Positions 16,588 through 25,979 of a stretch of 51,325 bases of DNA are shown piece after piece (position 1 is the stretch's first letter; the number at the start of each line of letters is the position of its first letter). Below the pieces are notes generated by a model that saw only the letters and a list, made by a program, of their open reading frames with translations, did not search any database and was not told the origin of the DNA. The translations under genes and the position numbers were made by a program. Where the stretch lies: assembly GCA_003242735.1 (NCBI GenBank), contig QGVH01000026.1:1-51325 (forward strand), given 5' to 3'. Source of the DNA: a bacterium (GTDB taxonomy: Bacteria > Gemmatimonadota > Gemmatimonadetes > Longimicrobiales > RSA9).

Positions 16588-16595
16588 CCCGAAGG
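16573..16595. promoter_or_regulatory. 8-bp inverted repeat around the -35 box of the ppiD-like gene
   Basis: CCTTCGGG (16573-16580) and CCCGAAGG (16588-16595) are perfectly complementary with a 7-base loop holding most of the - strand -35 box. It could be a regulator site in the divergent region between the ppiD-like gene and the TPR gene. Confidence 0.45.
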
Positions 16596-16629
16596 GGGGA
16601 CGGAGGTTCCGGCCGGTCGGCGGAGTGCG

Positions 16630-16659
16630 TTGACATGGGCCCGGAGGGGGGCCTATTTT
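16630..16659 (+). promoter_or_regulatory. Promoter of the TPR/aroQ/acc gene run
   Basis: TTGACA (16630-16635), an 18-base spacer and TATTTT (16654-16659, followed by G) lie 50 bp before the ATG at 16710. This would drive the TPR gene and probably aroQ, whose start overlaps the TPR stop. Confidence 0.65.
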
Positions 16660-16709
16660 GCTTCGTTCATCTCTCCCCACAAGCCGCTTGCGTTCCTGGA
16701 GCTGCGCTG

Positions 16710-19064
16710 ATGGCCGATCCCCGCGGTGCGGAAATCGCAAAACTCGAAGCGCTGTTCGCGGCGAACCCCAACGGCCGGGTCTTCGCGCACCTGGCCGAGG
16801 CGTACCGGCGCGCGGGTGAGCTGGAGCGTGCGCGGGCGCTTCTGGAGGCGGGGCTGGAGCGGCATGCGGACTACGCCAGCGCGCACGTGGTGCACGGCCG
16901 GGTGCTGCTGGACCTGGGGCGGGAGGCGGAGGCGGAGGCGGCGTTCCGGCGGGTGCTGGGGCTGGATCCGGAGAACCTGGTGGCGCTGAGAGCGCTGGGC
17001 GATCTGGCGCGGCGTGCGGGCCGCGCCGCCGAGGCGCTCGGCTACTACGAGCAGCTCCAGTCGCGGGACCCGTCCAGCGAGGAGCTGGAGGCGATCATCG
17101 CCGAGCTGAGGGCCGTCGTGGCGGCGCAGCCGGCCGGGGGCGGAGAGTGGGGCCCGGCGGTCGGTGGCGGAGATGCGGAGCCCGCGGCGGGCTTCGCCTC
17201 CGGCTTCGACGGCGCGTGGTCGGACGTCGCGGGGGGGGCGGAGGCCAGCGTCGAGGGTTCCGCGGCGTCGGCGGCAGAGGCGGCGGACCGGTCGGAAGAG
17301 CCGGCGGCCTCCGGCTTCGAGGTGACGGCGGCGTCCGAGCCGGAGGAGCCGGACGTGTTCGGCGTCGAGCCCGCCACGGAGCCGGGAGACTGGGCGGCCG
17401 CAGCGGAGGACTCCGGGCCGTCGGCCGTGCCGGAGGCCGGAGCGCTCGCGGATCCGGCGGACGCGGCGCCGGTGGCACTGGACGCCGAGTTCTCCGTCCC
17501 GCCCGAGTCGGTGGAGGCTGCGCCGCTCGGGGCCGAAGAGCGGGCACTGGAGGTCTGGGCCGACGAGGGGGGCGCTGTGTCCGCGGAGGAGGGGGCACCG
17601 TCCGATGACCTGTCGCCAGCGCCGGACGCGGCTGCGGCGGCCCTGTCCCGTGGCGAGACCGGGCCGGACGGAGTGGCGTCCGAGCTGGCTGCGCCGGTGG
17701 AGGCGGCTCCGGAACCCGCTGCGGAAGACGTCGTCGCCGGTCCTGCGGCTCCGCCGGCGTGGCAGGCGCAGGAGCCGGAGGAAGTCGGCGGCCCCGTCGG
17801 GGAAGGGCCCGCGACCGAGGGCGGCACGGTCGGGGCGGAGGCGCCGGAAGCGGTGGAGGCGCCGGAAGCGGTGGTGGAGGAAGTGGAGCCGTTCGCGTTC
17901 GACGCCTCGGGCGGCGTGGGGGGCGTCCATGGTGTGGCCCCCGGCGAGGCGGCGGAGGAGGCGGCGCCCGAGCTCGTGCTGGACGAGGATCTCGAGATCC
18001 GGATCGAGTCGCTCTCTGCGGTCCCGAACGCCACGCATTCGCTCCTGTTCGAGGACGAGTACGCGGATCCGGAGTCCGCGGCGCTCCCGCTCGAAGCCTG
18101 GACGCCGTTGCCGGAAGAGGAGCTGGAGGGAGTGGGGGGCGGCGGCTCCGGTGACGCCGGCGCCAGTGGATTCGAGGCCGCGGGGGCACCGGCGGGCGAA
18201 GCCGGCGACTCGCCGGTGGTCGAGGAAGCTGGACCGCTGGGGAGCGAGGCGGCTGGAGCGGCGCTGGGCGAGGCGGCGGGATCGCCGGCGAGCGAGGATT
18301 GGGCCGGAACACCGGTGGGCGAGGCGGCGGAGCCGGCCGTGGCCGACGAGTCGGCCGTTGTCGCGCCTGCGTCGACCGAGCCAGAGGTGACGGCTGCGGC
18401 CGCCGGCGGGGCGGAGGCCGGTGTCGAAGGGGCGGACGTGGCGGCCCTGCATGCTCCGCCGGCGTCGATGTCGGCCGCGGCGGCGGGCGTGGAGGCCGCT
18501 GCGGAGCCGCTCGAGGGCGAGGTGGTCACGGAGACGCTCGCCGACCTCTACCTCGACCAGGGGCTGTTCGAGCGGGCCGCGATCATGTACCGGCAGCTCC
18601 TGGAGAGTCGGCCCGGGGACGCGCGGCTGGAGGCGCGGCTGCGGGAGGCGGAGGCCCGGCTGGGTGGCACGGCCCCCGCGGCTGCTGCGGGCTCGGGCTG
18701 GGCGGTGGGTGGCCCGGAGGAGGGAGAGGCGGTGCCCGGGCAGGGCGTGGAAGAGGTGGAGGCGGTGTGGACCGGCGGCGCGGGCGCGAACGACCAGGAC
18801 GTGAGTCCGTACGCGTGGCCGGACGAGGAGGCCGGGCCCGACGCCGAAGTGGACGGCGGCATGACGATCGGGGAGTACCTCGACGCGCTGTTGCAATGGC
18901 AGCCGAGCCGGGCCGCAGCACCGGCGCCGGCGGTGCGGTCGGCGGAGCCCGGGGCGGAGGCGGACCGCGGCGGGGACGGGGCGGCGACCGCCGCCCGGGC
19001 GGTCGAGGACGATGACGATGACCTGGAGATGTTCCGGGCCTGGCTCCAGAGTCTGAAGCGTTGA
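16710..19064 (+). CDS. Large acidic TPR protein with ~450-residue disordered region; function unknown
   Basis: The 784-residue protein lacks a signal peptide. Residues ~1-140 are TPR units (FAHLAEAYRRAGELERARAL, VHGRVLLDLGREAEAEAAFR). Residues ~145-600 are almost only Ala, Glu, Gly, Pro, Ser and Val and are strongly acidic, so probably disordered. Residues ~605-650 hold one more TPR-like unit (LADLYLDQGLFERAAIMYRQ). The end has TIGEYLDALLQW and a final DDDDLEMFRAWLQSLKR, which looks like a conserved docking tail. The ATG at 16710 fits the promoter and the TPR start. The stop overlaps the aroQ TTG start. No function can be assigned. Confidence 0.82.
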   Translation: MADPRGAEIAKLEALFAANPNGRVFAHLAEAYRRAGELERARALLEAGLERHADYASAHVVHGRVLLDLGREAEAEAAFRRVLGLDPENLVALRALGDLARRAGRAAEALGYYEQLQSRDPSSEELEAIIAELRAVVAAQPAGGGEWGPAVGGGDAEPAAGFASGFDGAWSDVAGGAEASVEGSAASAAEAADRSEEPAASGFEVTAASEPEEPDVFGVEPATEPGDWAAAAEDSGPSAVPEAGALADPADAAPVALDAEFSVPPESVEAAPLGAEERALEVWADEGGAVSAEEGAPSDDLSPAPDAAAAALSRGETGPDGVASELAAPVEAAPEPAAEDVVAGPAAPPAWQAQEPEEVGGPVGEGPATEGGTVGAEAPEAVEAPEAVVEEVEPFAFDASGGVGGVHGVAPGEAAEEAAPELVLDEDLEIRIESLSAVPNATHSLLFEDEYADPESAALPLEAWTPLPEEELEGVGGGGSGDAGASGFEAAGAPAGEAGDSPVVEEAGPLGSEAAGAALGEAAGSPASEDWAGTPVGEAAEPAVADESAVVAPASTEPEVTAAAAGGAEAGVEGADVAALHAPPASMSAAAAGVEAAAEPLEGEVVTETLADLYLDQGLFERAAIMYRQLLESRPGDARLEARLREAEARLGGTAPAAAAGSGWAVGGPEEGEAVPGQGVEEVEAVWTGGAGANDQDVSPYAWPDEEAGPDAEVDGGMTIGEYLDALLQWQPSRAAAPAPAVRSAEPGAEADRGGDGAATAARAVEDDDDDLEMFRAWLQSLKR

Positions 19065-19501
19065 GGATCGGGGTTCTGCACGGGCCGAATCTCAACCTGC
19101 TCGGGCGCCGTGAGCCGGAGGTGTACGGCCGGGCGACGCTGGAGCAGGCGAACGAGCGCCTCGAGGCGGTGGCTGCCGAGCTCGGGGTCGGGCTGGAGGT
19201 GTTCCAGTCCAACAGCGAGGGAGCGCTGGTGGACTGGATCCAGGAGAGCGCCGAGCGGGTAGCGGGCTACGTCGTCAACGCCGGGGGGTATACGCATACC
19301 AGCGTCGCGATCCTCGATGCGTTGCTGGGGGTCGGGCGCCCGTTCGTGGAAGTGCATGTGACGAATCCGCAGGCTCGCGAGCCGTTCCGACACCGTTCGC
19401 TCCTGGCGCCGCGGGCGGTGGGGACGGTGGCGGGCTTCGGGATCGAGAGCTACGTGCTCGGACTGAGGGGCCTCGTCGCACGGCTCCGGTCGGGCGGGTG
19501 A
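19061..19501 (+). CDS. aroQ: 3-dehydroquinate dehydratase, type II
   Basis: AroQ dehydrates 3-dehydroquinate in the shikimate pathway. The 146-residue protein has the full type II pattern: HGPNLNLLGRREPEVYG with the catalytic Tyr in the lid, FQSNSEGALVDWI, VVNAGGYTHTSVAI, VEVHVTNPQAREPFRHRS (the invariant His), and GFGIESYVLGL. The TTG start overlaps the stop of the upstream TPR gene (TTGA), and the N-terminus MRIGVLHGPNLN is that of the family. AroQ next to accB-accC is a common order in bacteria; the efp gene often found between them is absent. Confidence 0.97.
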   Translation: MRIGVLHGPNLNLLGRREPEVYGRATLEQANERLEAVAAELGVGLEVFQSNSEGALVDWIQESAERVAGYVVNAGGYTHTSVAILDALLGVGRPFVEVHVTNPQAREPFRHRSLLAPRAVGTVAGFGIESYVLGLRGLVARLRSGG

Positions 19502-19576
19502 AGCCGCCCCGGGCGTCGGAGCGAGACGGCAGGCGGGGGCAGACTCGGCCGAGCCCATCGAAGGGAGGGGGACGGC

Positions 19577-20275
19577 ATGCCGAAGAGCGGTGAGCAGCCG
19601 TCGGATCCGCGGCGGCGATCGGGGACGGGCCGCCGGGTGAAGGAGGCGGCCGGGCGGAGTGGGCGGCCCGCCGCTGCGACACACGGAGAAGATGTGGAAT
19701 CGGGTGTGGAGGTCTATCGGAACGGGAAGTCTGCACCCGCGCGGGCGATGATCGAGCTGGACTTCTTGCGGGCCCTGGTCGCGGTGGTGGACGAGAGCGG
19801 GATCGACTCGCTCGAGATCACGCGTGCGGGCACGCGGATCCGGATCTCGAAGACGCCGACGCCGGTGGTGGCCGCCGGCGCCCCGGCCGTGCCCGGGATG
19901 ATCCCGCCGATCGCTGCACCGTCGGCTGCAGTGCCGGCCATCCCGCCCGCCCCGCCCGTGGCCGCGCCCCCGGAGGCGCCCGCGGCGGTGCCGGAGGCGG
20001 CCCCGGAGCCCGAGCCCGCGCCGGCCCGGGAGCTGGTGGAGGTGAGGTCTCCGATGGTGGGGACCTTCTACAGGGCGCCGGCCCCGGAGGCGCCGCCGTA
20101 CGTCGAGGTCGGCTCGGTGGTGACGAAGGGGCAGACGCTCTGCATCCTGGAGGCGATGAAGCTGATGAACGAGCTCGAGTCCGAGGTCGACGGGATCGTA
20201 CGCGAGATCCTCGTCGAGAACGCCGAGCCCGTCGAGTACGGGCAGGTGCTGTTCCGGATCGAGCCGCGCTCCTGA
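19577..20275 (+). CDS. accB: Biotin carboxyl carrier protein of acetyl-CoA carboxylase
   Basis: AccB carries biotin between biotin carboxylase and carboxyltransferase in fatty-acid synthesis. The C-terminal biotinyl domain has [20 protein letters not shown] and the biotinylation motif [10 protein letters not shown] (Lys195). Before it lies a ~70-residue Pro/Ala hinge. The usual family N-terminus ([19 protein letters not shown]) begins at residue 58; the first 57 residues are an Arg/Gly-rich extension. The ATG at 19577 was kept because GGGAGGGGG precedes it, while the ATG at 19748 has no clear ribosome site; the shorter form remains possible. A large hairpin lies between this gene and accC. 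Confidence 0.93.
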   Translation: MPKSGEQPSDPRRRSGTGRRVKEAAGRSGRPAAATHGEDVESGVEVYRNGKSAPARAMIELDFLRALVAVVDESGIDSLEITRAGTRIRISKTPTPVVAAGAPAVPGMIPPIAAPSAAVPAIPPAPPVAAPPEAPAAVPEAAPEPEPAPARELVEVRSPMVGTFYRAPAPEAPPYVEVGSVVTKGQTLCILEAMKLMNELESEVDGIVREILVENAEPVEYGQVLFRIEPRS

Positions 20276-20281
20276 GCCCAA

Positions 20282-20376
20282 TCCGCCCGCCCCTCCCCCG
20301 ATCGTCCGCGGGGCCCCCCGCGGGCGCGCGCCGCGTTCCGCCGATCGCGGCGGCGCGCGGGGGAGGGGCGGGCGGA
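20282..20376 (+). promoter_or_regulatory. Large nested hairpin between accB and accC
   Basis: A 19-bp perfect inverted repeat (20282-20300 with 20358-20376; arm CCGCCCGCCCCTCCCCCG) encloses a second perfect palindrome (CCGCGGGG at 20306-20313 with CCCCGCGG at 20316-20323) and further GC-rich complementary stretches. It starts 6 bases after the accB stop and ends 36 bases before accC. It could end part of the transcription, protect the accB message, or both, so that more AccB than AccC is made. Confidence 0.75.
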
Positions 20377-20412
20377 GGACGTTCGGGGCGTGATGAGGCG
20401 ACGACGCATTCC

Positions 20413-21773
<1,361 letters not shown>

Positions 21774-21777
<4 letters not shown>

Positions 21778-22493
21778 GGATCAACGTGTACTTCACGCCC
21801 GCCGAGCTGGGTGCGAGCGACCTGGCGGGGCGGACGGCGGTGGTGATCGACGTGCTGCGGGCGACGAGCACGCTGGTCGAAGCGCTCGCGAACGGGGCGC
21901 GCAGCGTCTTTCCCGCGCAGACGACGGACGAAGCCGTACGGCTGGCCCAGGCGTTGGGCCGTGAGGATGTGCTGCTGTGTGGGGAGCGGCGGGGCTTGAA
22001 GATCCCCGGCTTCGACCTCGGCAACTCTCCGCGTGAGTTCACGGCAGAGCGTGTCGCGGGGAAGGTTCTCGTGATGTCGACGACGAACGGGACACCCGCG
22101 CTGGCGGCGTGCGCGGGTGCGAAGCGGGTCCTGGTCGCGTCGCTGCTGAACCTGGGTGCGGTGGTGGAGGAGCTGGCCGCCGCGGGTGAGGACGTGGAGA
22201 TCGTGTGCGCGGGACGCGAGAAGCGGTTCGCGCTCGAGGATGCGCTGTGTGCGGGAATGATCGCTGCGGGTTTGCGCTCGCGTCTGGGGCGCGCGCCGCG
22301 GACGAACGATGCCGCCTTCGTGGCGTTGGCGCTGGCGCGCCGTGCAGCCGGGCAGCCGGAGCGGTGGCTGGCGCGCTCGGCCGGGGGACGCCAGTTGCGG
22401 GAGATCGGGCTCGGCGAGGACGTGGCGTACTGCGCGGCTGTGGACCGGCACGCCGTGTTGCCGAGGCTGAAGGAGCGGCAGGTTTCGCTGTAG
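21774..22493 (+). CDS. comB: 2-phosphosulfolactate phosphatase family protein (ComB-like)
   Basis: The 239-residue protein matches the ComB family: [20 protein letters not shown] with [16 protein letters not shown], the [20 protein letters not shown] block, and [16 protein letters not shown]. In methanogens ComB dephosphorylates phosphosulfolactate on the way to coenzyme M; bacterial homologues are widespread and their substrate is often unproven. No other sulfolactate or coenzyme M gene is nearby. The GTG start overlaps the accC stop, so it is probably translated from the acc transcript. ftsK follows after 19 bp. Family firm, exact substrate unknown. Confidence 0.88.
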
Positions 22494-22512
22494 GCGCGAG
22501 GGCGAGCGGGAC

Positions 22513-24813
22513 ATGCTTTCCGAAGCGCAGAGACGGGAGCTGCTGGGCGTCGGGCTTCTGGCGCTCACGGTGCTGCTCGGTCTGAGCCTGGTTCCGCTGT
22601 CGCTCCTGGGGGAGGGCGCGGAGGCAGCGTTCCCACGGGGGAACATCATGGGCGGGCTGGGCGCCCTGTTCTCGCGGTGGGGGTTCCGCGCGCTGGGCGC
22701 GGGTCTGCCGTTCGTCGTCGTCGTGCCGGCGCTGGCCGGTGCGGGCTGCTTCGGCTGGCTGGAGCGGGAGACGGCGATCCGATGGAGCGCGCTGGCCCTG
22801 GGCCTGGCGTTGCTGGTGCCCACGGGCGCCGCGCTGATCCGGCTCGACGGGCGGGACCCGTGGCTGGACGCGGTGCCGCCCGGCGCGGGCTGGGCGGGTG
22901 TGGCGCTGGGCGCGCCGCTGTCGGCCGCCCTGGGTCCGATCGGCGCGATGATCGTGCTCGGGTTCCTCTTCGTCGCGTTGAGCGTGGGCACGATCGGGTG
23001 GAACCCGGCCCGGGCCGCGGCGGTGGGCGGTTGGCGAGCGGCGCGGCGGCTCGCGAGCGCTGTGCGGCTCCCGCGCCCCCCGGGGCCGGCGCCGCGGCGG
23101 CGCCGGCGGGAGCCGGAGCGCCCCGTGGAGCCGTCGGACGAGCCGGCGCCCGCCGTCGCTGTGGCGCCGGCCCCGCCGGCTCTGGAGGAGGAGGAAGAGA
23201 AGGAAAAGAGAAAGAAAGAAAAGAAAGAGCAGCGGGCGGAGCGCGGCCGGAAGGCTGCGGCCGAAGCGGAGCCGGTGCTGGAGGACCCGGGGCATCCGGG
23301 CTCGGAGGACCTGCCACCGCTCGACCTGCTCACACCGCAGCCGCCGCGCTCCTCATCGCTCAGCGATGAGGAACTGGACCGGCTCGGCCAGGTCGTGATC
23401 GACACGCTGCGGACCTTCAAGGTGGAGGGCCGCATCGGCGGGCGTACCACCGGTCCGGTGGTCACCCAGTTCGAGGTCATCCCGGCGCCGGGCGTGAAGG
23501 TCAACAAGATCGCGGCGCTGGATGCCGACCTCGCCCTTGCCCTGAAGGCGCCCAGCGTGCGGATCGTCGCACCCATCCCGGGCAAGGGTGCGGTGGGGGT
23601 GGAGGTGCCCAACCCCGAACCGGAGGTCGTGATGCTGCGGGACCTGCTGGAGACGGCGGCGTTCCAGCGGAGCCGCGGCAACCTCCCCCTCGCCCTGGGG
23701 CGCGACCTCACGGGCAAGCCGTACGTCGCCGATCTCGCCCGCATGCCCCACCTGCTGATCGCGGGCGCGACGGGCTCCGGCAAGTCCGTCTGCATCAACA
23801 CCATCATCACGAGTCTCATCTACCGCCACACGCCGCGGTCGCTGCGTCTGCTGCTGATCGACCCGAAGATGGTCGAGCTCAGCATGTACCGGGACCTGCC
23901 ACACCTGCGTCACCCGGTGGTGACCGACCCGAAGGACGCAGCCACCGTCCTGAAGTGGGCCGTGCTGGAGATGGAGCGGCGCTACGAGCTGCTCTCGGAG
24001 AACGGCGCGCGCTCGATCCTGGAGTTCAACCGGCGAGTCGAGGCCGGCCAGACGCTGCGACGGGTGCAGCCGGTGGGCGAAGAAGGCGACCCGGACCGGT
24101 GGATCTACACGGATGGCCCGCTGCCCTACATCGTGATCGTGGTGGACGAGCTGGCGGACCTGATGCTCGCCGTCCAGGCGGAGATCGAGAAGCCGCTGGC
24201 GCAGCTCGCGCAGAAGGCGCGCGCCATCGGGATCCACCTCATCGTGGCGACGCAGCGGCCCAGCGTGAACGTCATCACGGGCCTCATCAAGGCGAACTTC
24301 CCGTGCCGGATCGCCTTCCGGGTGAGTTCGAAGGTGGACTCGCGGACGATCCTGGACCAGAACGGCGCGGATGCACTGCTCGGCAACGGGGACATGCTGT
24401 TCCTGCCTCCGGGGCAGTCCGACCCGGTCCGGATTCAGGGCGCGTTCCTGACGACGGAGGACACCGAGCGGCTCATGCAGTGGTACCGCGGGCGCGCGGC
24501 GGAGCGTCCGGCTGCCGAGGACGACATCCTCGAGGTGGTCCGGGCGCTGGAGGCGGAGCAGGAGAGCGAGGACGCGGAGCTCGCGCTGTTGGAGGAGCGG
24601 GACCCGCTGTTCCGTCAGGCGGCCGAGATCTGCATCCAGTTCCGACAGGGTTCGACCTCGCTGCTGCAGCGTCGCCTTCGGATCGGGTACGGCCGTGCGG
24701 CGCGGATCATTGACCAGCTCCACCAGGCGGGCATCCTCGGGCCGCCGGACGGCTCGAAGCCGCGTGAGGTCCTGGTGGGGCTGGACGCTCTCGACTCGCT
24801 GCTCGGCGAGTGA
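22513..24813 (+). CDS. ftsK: DNA translocase FtsK/SpoIIIE
   Basis: FtsK pumps DNA through the closing septum and helps resolve chromosome dimers. The 766-residue protein has four hydrophobic segments in the first ~170 residues, a linker with a highly charged stretch (EEEEEKEKRKKEKKEQ) at ~220-240, then the alpha/beta motor. The Walker A motif is GATGSGKS (residues 418-425) and Walker B is VVDE (Asp545-Glu546). The last ~65 residues are the gamma winged helix (QAAEICIQFRQGSTSLLQRR, RAARIIDQLHQAGILG) that reads polar KOPS-type sites. The lolA-like gene follows, as in E. coli. Confidence 0.97.
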   Translation: MLSEAQRRELLGVGLLALTVLLGLSLVPLSLLGEGAEAAFPRGNIMGGLGALFSRWGFRALGAGLPFVVVVPALAGAGCFGWLERETAIRWSALALGLALLVPTGAALIRLDGRDPWLDAVPPGAGWAGVALGAPLSAALGPIGAMIVLGFLFVALSVGTIGWNPARAAAVGGWRAARRLASAVRLPRPPGPAPRRRRREPERPVEPSDEPAPAVAVAPAPPALEEEEEKEKRKKEKKEQRAERGRKAAAEAEPVLEDPGHPGSEDLPPLDLLTPQPPRSSSLSDEELDRLGQVVIDTLRTFKVEGRIGGRTTGPVVTQFEVIPAPGVKVNKIAALDADLALALKAPSVRIVAPIPGKGAVGVEVPNPEPEVVMLRDLLETAAFQRSRGNLPLALGRDLTGKPYVADLARMPHLLIAGATGSGKSVCINTIITSLIYRHTPRSLRLLLIDPKMVELSMYRDLPHLRHPVVTDPKDAATVLKWAVLEMERRYELLSENGARSILEFNRRVEAGQTLRRVQPVGEEGDPDRWIYTDGPLPYIVIVVDELADLMLAVQAEIEKPLAQLAQKARAIGIHLIVATQRPSVNVITGLIKANFPCRIAFRVSSKVDSRTILDQNGADALLGNGDMLFLPPGQSDPVRIQGAFLTTEDTERLMQWYRGRAAERPAAEDDILEVVRALEAEQESEDAELALLEERDPLFRQAAEICIQFRQGSTSLLQRRLRIGYGRAARIIDQLHQAGILGPPDGSKPREVLVGLDALDSLLGE

Positions 24814-24858
24814 GCGGGCGGACGCGCCGGCAGCGGACAGGCCGGGCGCAGGAACGGC

Positions 24859-24896
24859 GGCTCCGGGCACCGTGTACCACCGCGGTGACCGGAGCC
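24859..24896 (+). terminator. Hairpin between ftsK and lolA-like gene
   Basis: GGCTCCGG (24859-24866) pairs with CCGGAGCC (24889-24896), and inside, after one mismatch, CACCG pairs with CGGTG (24868-24872 / 24883-24887). It is followed by only three Ts and lies 19 bases before the lolA ATG. It may weaken read-through from ftsK or shape the lolA leader. Confidence 0.5.
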
Positions 24897-24915
24897 TTTG
24901 CATGAGCGGACGACG

Positions 24916-25881
24916 ATGAGACGGATCGGTTACGTGGCGGCCGCGGCGGTCGCGGTGGTCGTGCTGGCCCTTGTGGTGGGGCGGCTGGTCTCGGGCGGAG
25001 GCGGCGCGCCCGTGACGGCGGCGGACGAATACGCCCTGCGGGAGGGCGGGGCGAGGGGGGAGGCGGGTGCGATCCCGGTGCAGCCGGGGACCGCAACGGA
25101 GCCGGTCGACTCGACGGATTCGTTGCCTGCGGCCGGAGCCGCGCCCGCGCCCGAACCCCGACCCGCCGTGCAGCCGTTGCCCGCCGCGCAACGGTCATCC
25201 GGCGCGCATCCCGCGCCCTCCGCGGGGCCCGGACGCGGTGACGAGGCCTCAGCGGGGGGGGAGAGCAGCAGCGAGCGGAGCCTTCCGCAGGAGGATGCCG
25301 TGACGATCCTGCGGCGCGCCGCCGACGCATACGCGGACGTGGAGACCATCTCCGCCGCGTTCACACAGCGGCTCCAGAACCGCCTGCTCCGGACGGATGC
25401 GTTGAGCCGCGGACGTCTGTACCAGCGCCATCCCGACCGTTTCCTCATGCGCTTCGAGGAGCCGGCGGGGGATGTGATCGTGAGCGACGGCCGCTACTTC
25501 TGGCTGTACTACCCGAGCGTGGACTCGCTGCAGGTGATGCGCGCGCCGGTGGGCGCGGAAGGGGCGAGCGGCGTGGACCTGCGCAGCCAGTTCGTGGGCG
25601 ATCCGGTGGCGCGGTTCGATGCGACGCTGCACGGCATGGAGGCCGTGGGCGGCCGCGATGCGTACCTCCTGACGCTGGTGCCGAGGCAGCGCCAGGGCTA
25701 CCAGCGGCTGCGGGTCTGGGTGGACGCCCGCGACTACCTGGTGCGGCGCTTCGAGATCACGGAAGAGAACGGCAACGTGCGGCTGATCGAGCTGCACGAC
25801 CTCCAGATCAACCGGGCGCTGGCTGACGACCTCTTCCGCTTCACGCCGCCGCCGAACGCGCGGATCGTGGACCGCGGCTGA
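24916..25881 (+). CDS. lolA: LolA-like outer-membrane lipoprotein carrier, apparently membrane-tethered
   Basis: LolA ferries lipoproteins from the inner membrane to the outer membrane. The C-terminal ~190 residues of this 321-residue protein show the LolA pattern: AADAYADVETISAAFTQRL, GRLYQRHPDRFLMRFEEPAG, VSDGRYFWLYYPSVDSLQVM and FRFTPPPNARIVD. Unusually, the N-terminus is a hydrophobic helix (about 5-25) without a clear signal-peptidase site, then ~95 residues of Pro/Ala/Glu/Gly linker. E. coli LolA is a short soluble protein, so this one may be anchored in the inner membrane. The ATG at 24916 was chosen; an in-frame TTG at 24898 would add six residues. Order ftsK-lolA matches E. coli. Confidence 0.82.
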   Translation: MRRIGYVAAAAVAVVVLALVVGRLVSGGGGAPVTAADEYALREGGARGEAGAIPVQPGTATEPVDSTDSLPAAGAAPAPEPRPAVQPLPAAQRSSGAHPAPSAGPGRGDEASAGGESSSERSLPQEDAVTILRRAADAYADVETISAAFTQRLQNRLLRTDALSRGRLYQRHPDRFLMRFEEPAGDVIVSDGRYFWLYYPSVDSLQVMRAPVGAEGASGVDLRSQFVGDPVARFDATLHGMEAVGGRDAYLLTLVPRQRQGYQRLRVWVDARDYLVRRFEITEENGNVRLIELHDLQINRALADDLFRFTPPPNARIVDRG

Positions 25882-25911
25882 AGCGCAGGATCGTGGGACG
25901 GCCCGGCTGCG

Positions 25912-25940
25912 TTGAAGGGCTGCCGGGCCGCACGTATATT
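25912..25940 (+). promoter_or_regulatory. Promoter of the rimO-hemL-spoIID operon
   Basis: TTGAAG (25912-25917), a 17-base spacer and TATATT (25935-25940) lie 39 bp before the rimO ATG. It is the closest to a textbook housekeeping promoter in the window. Confidence 0.7.
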
Positions 25941-25979
25941 CGGCGCCCTCACCGGCTCGAATTCCCGGAACTCCCGAGC

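Noticed and set aside
24902..24919. Five-codon frame ending on the lolA start codon
   Set aside because: Too short to judge; could be a leader peptide, but no ribosome site or conservation evidence is available.
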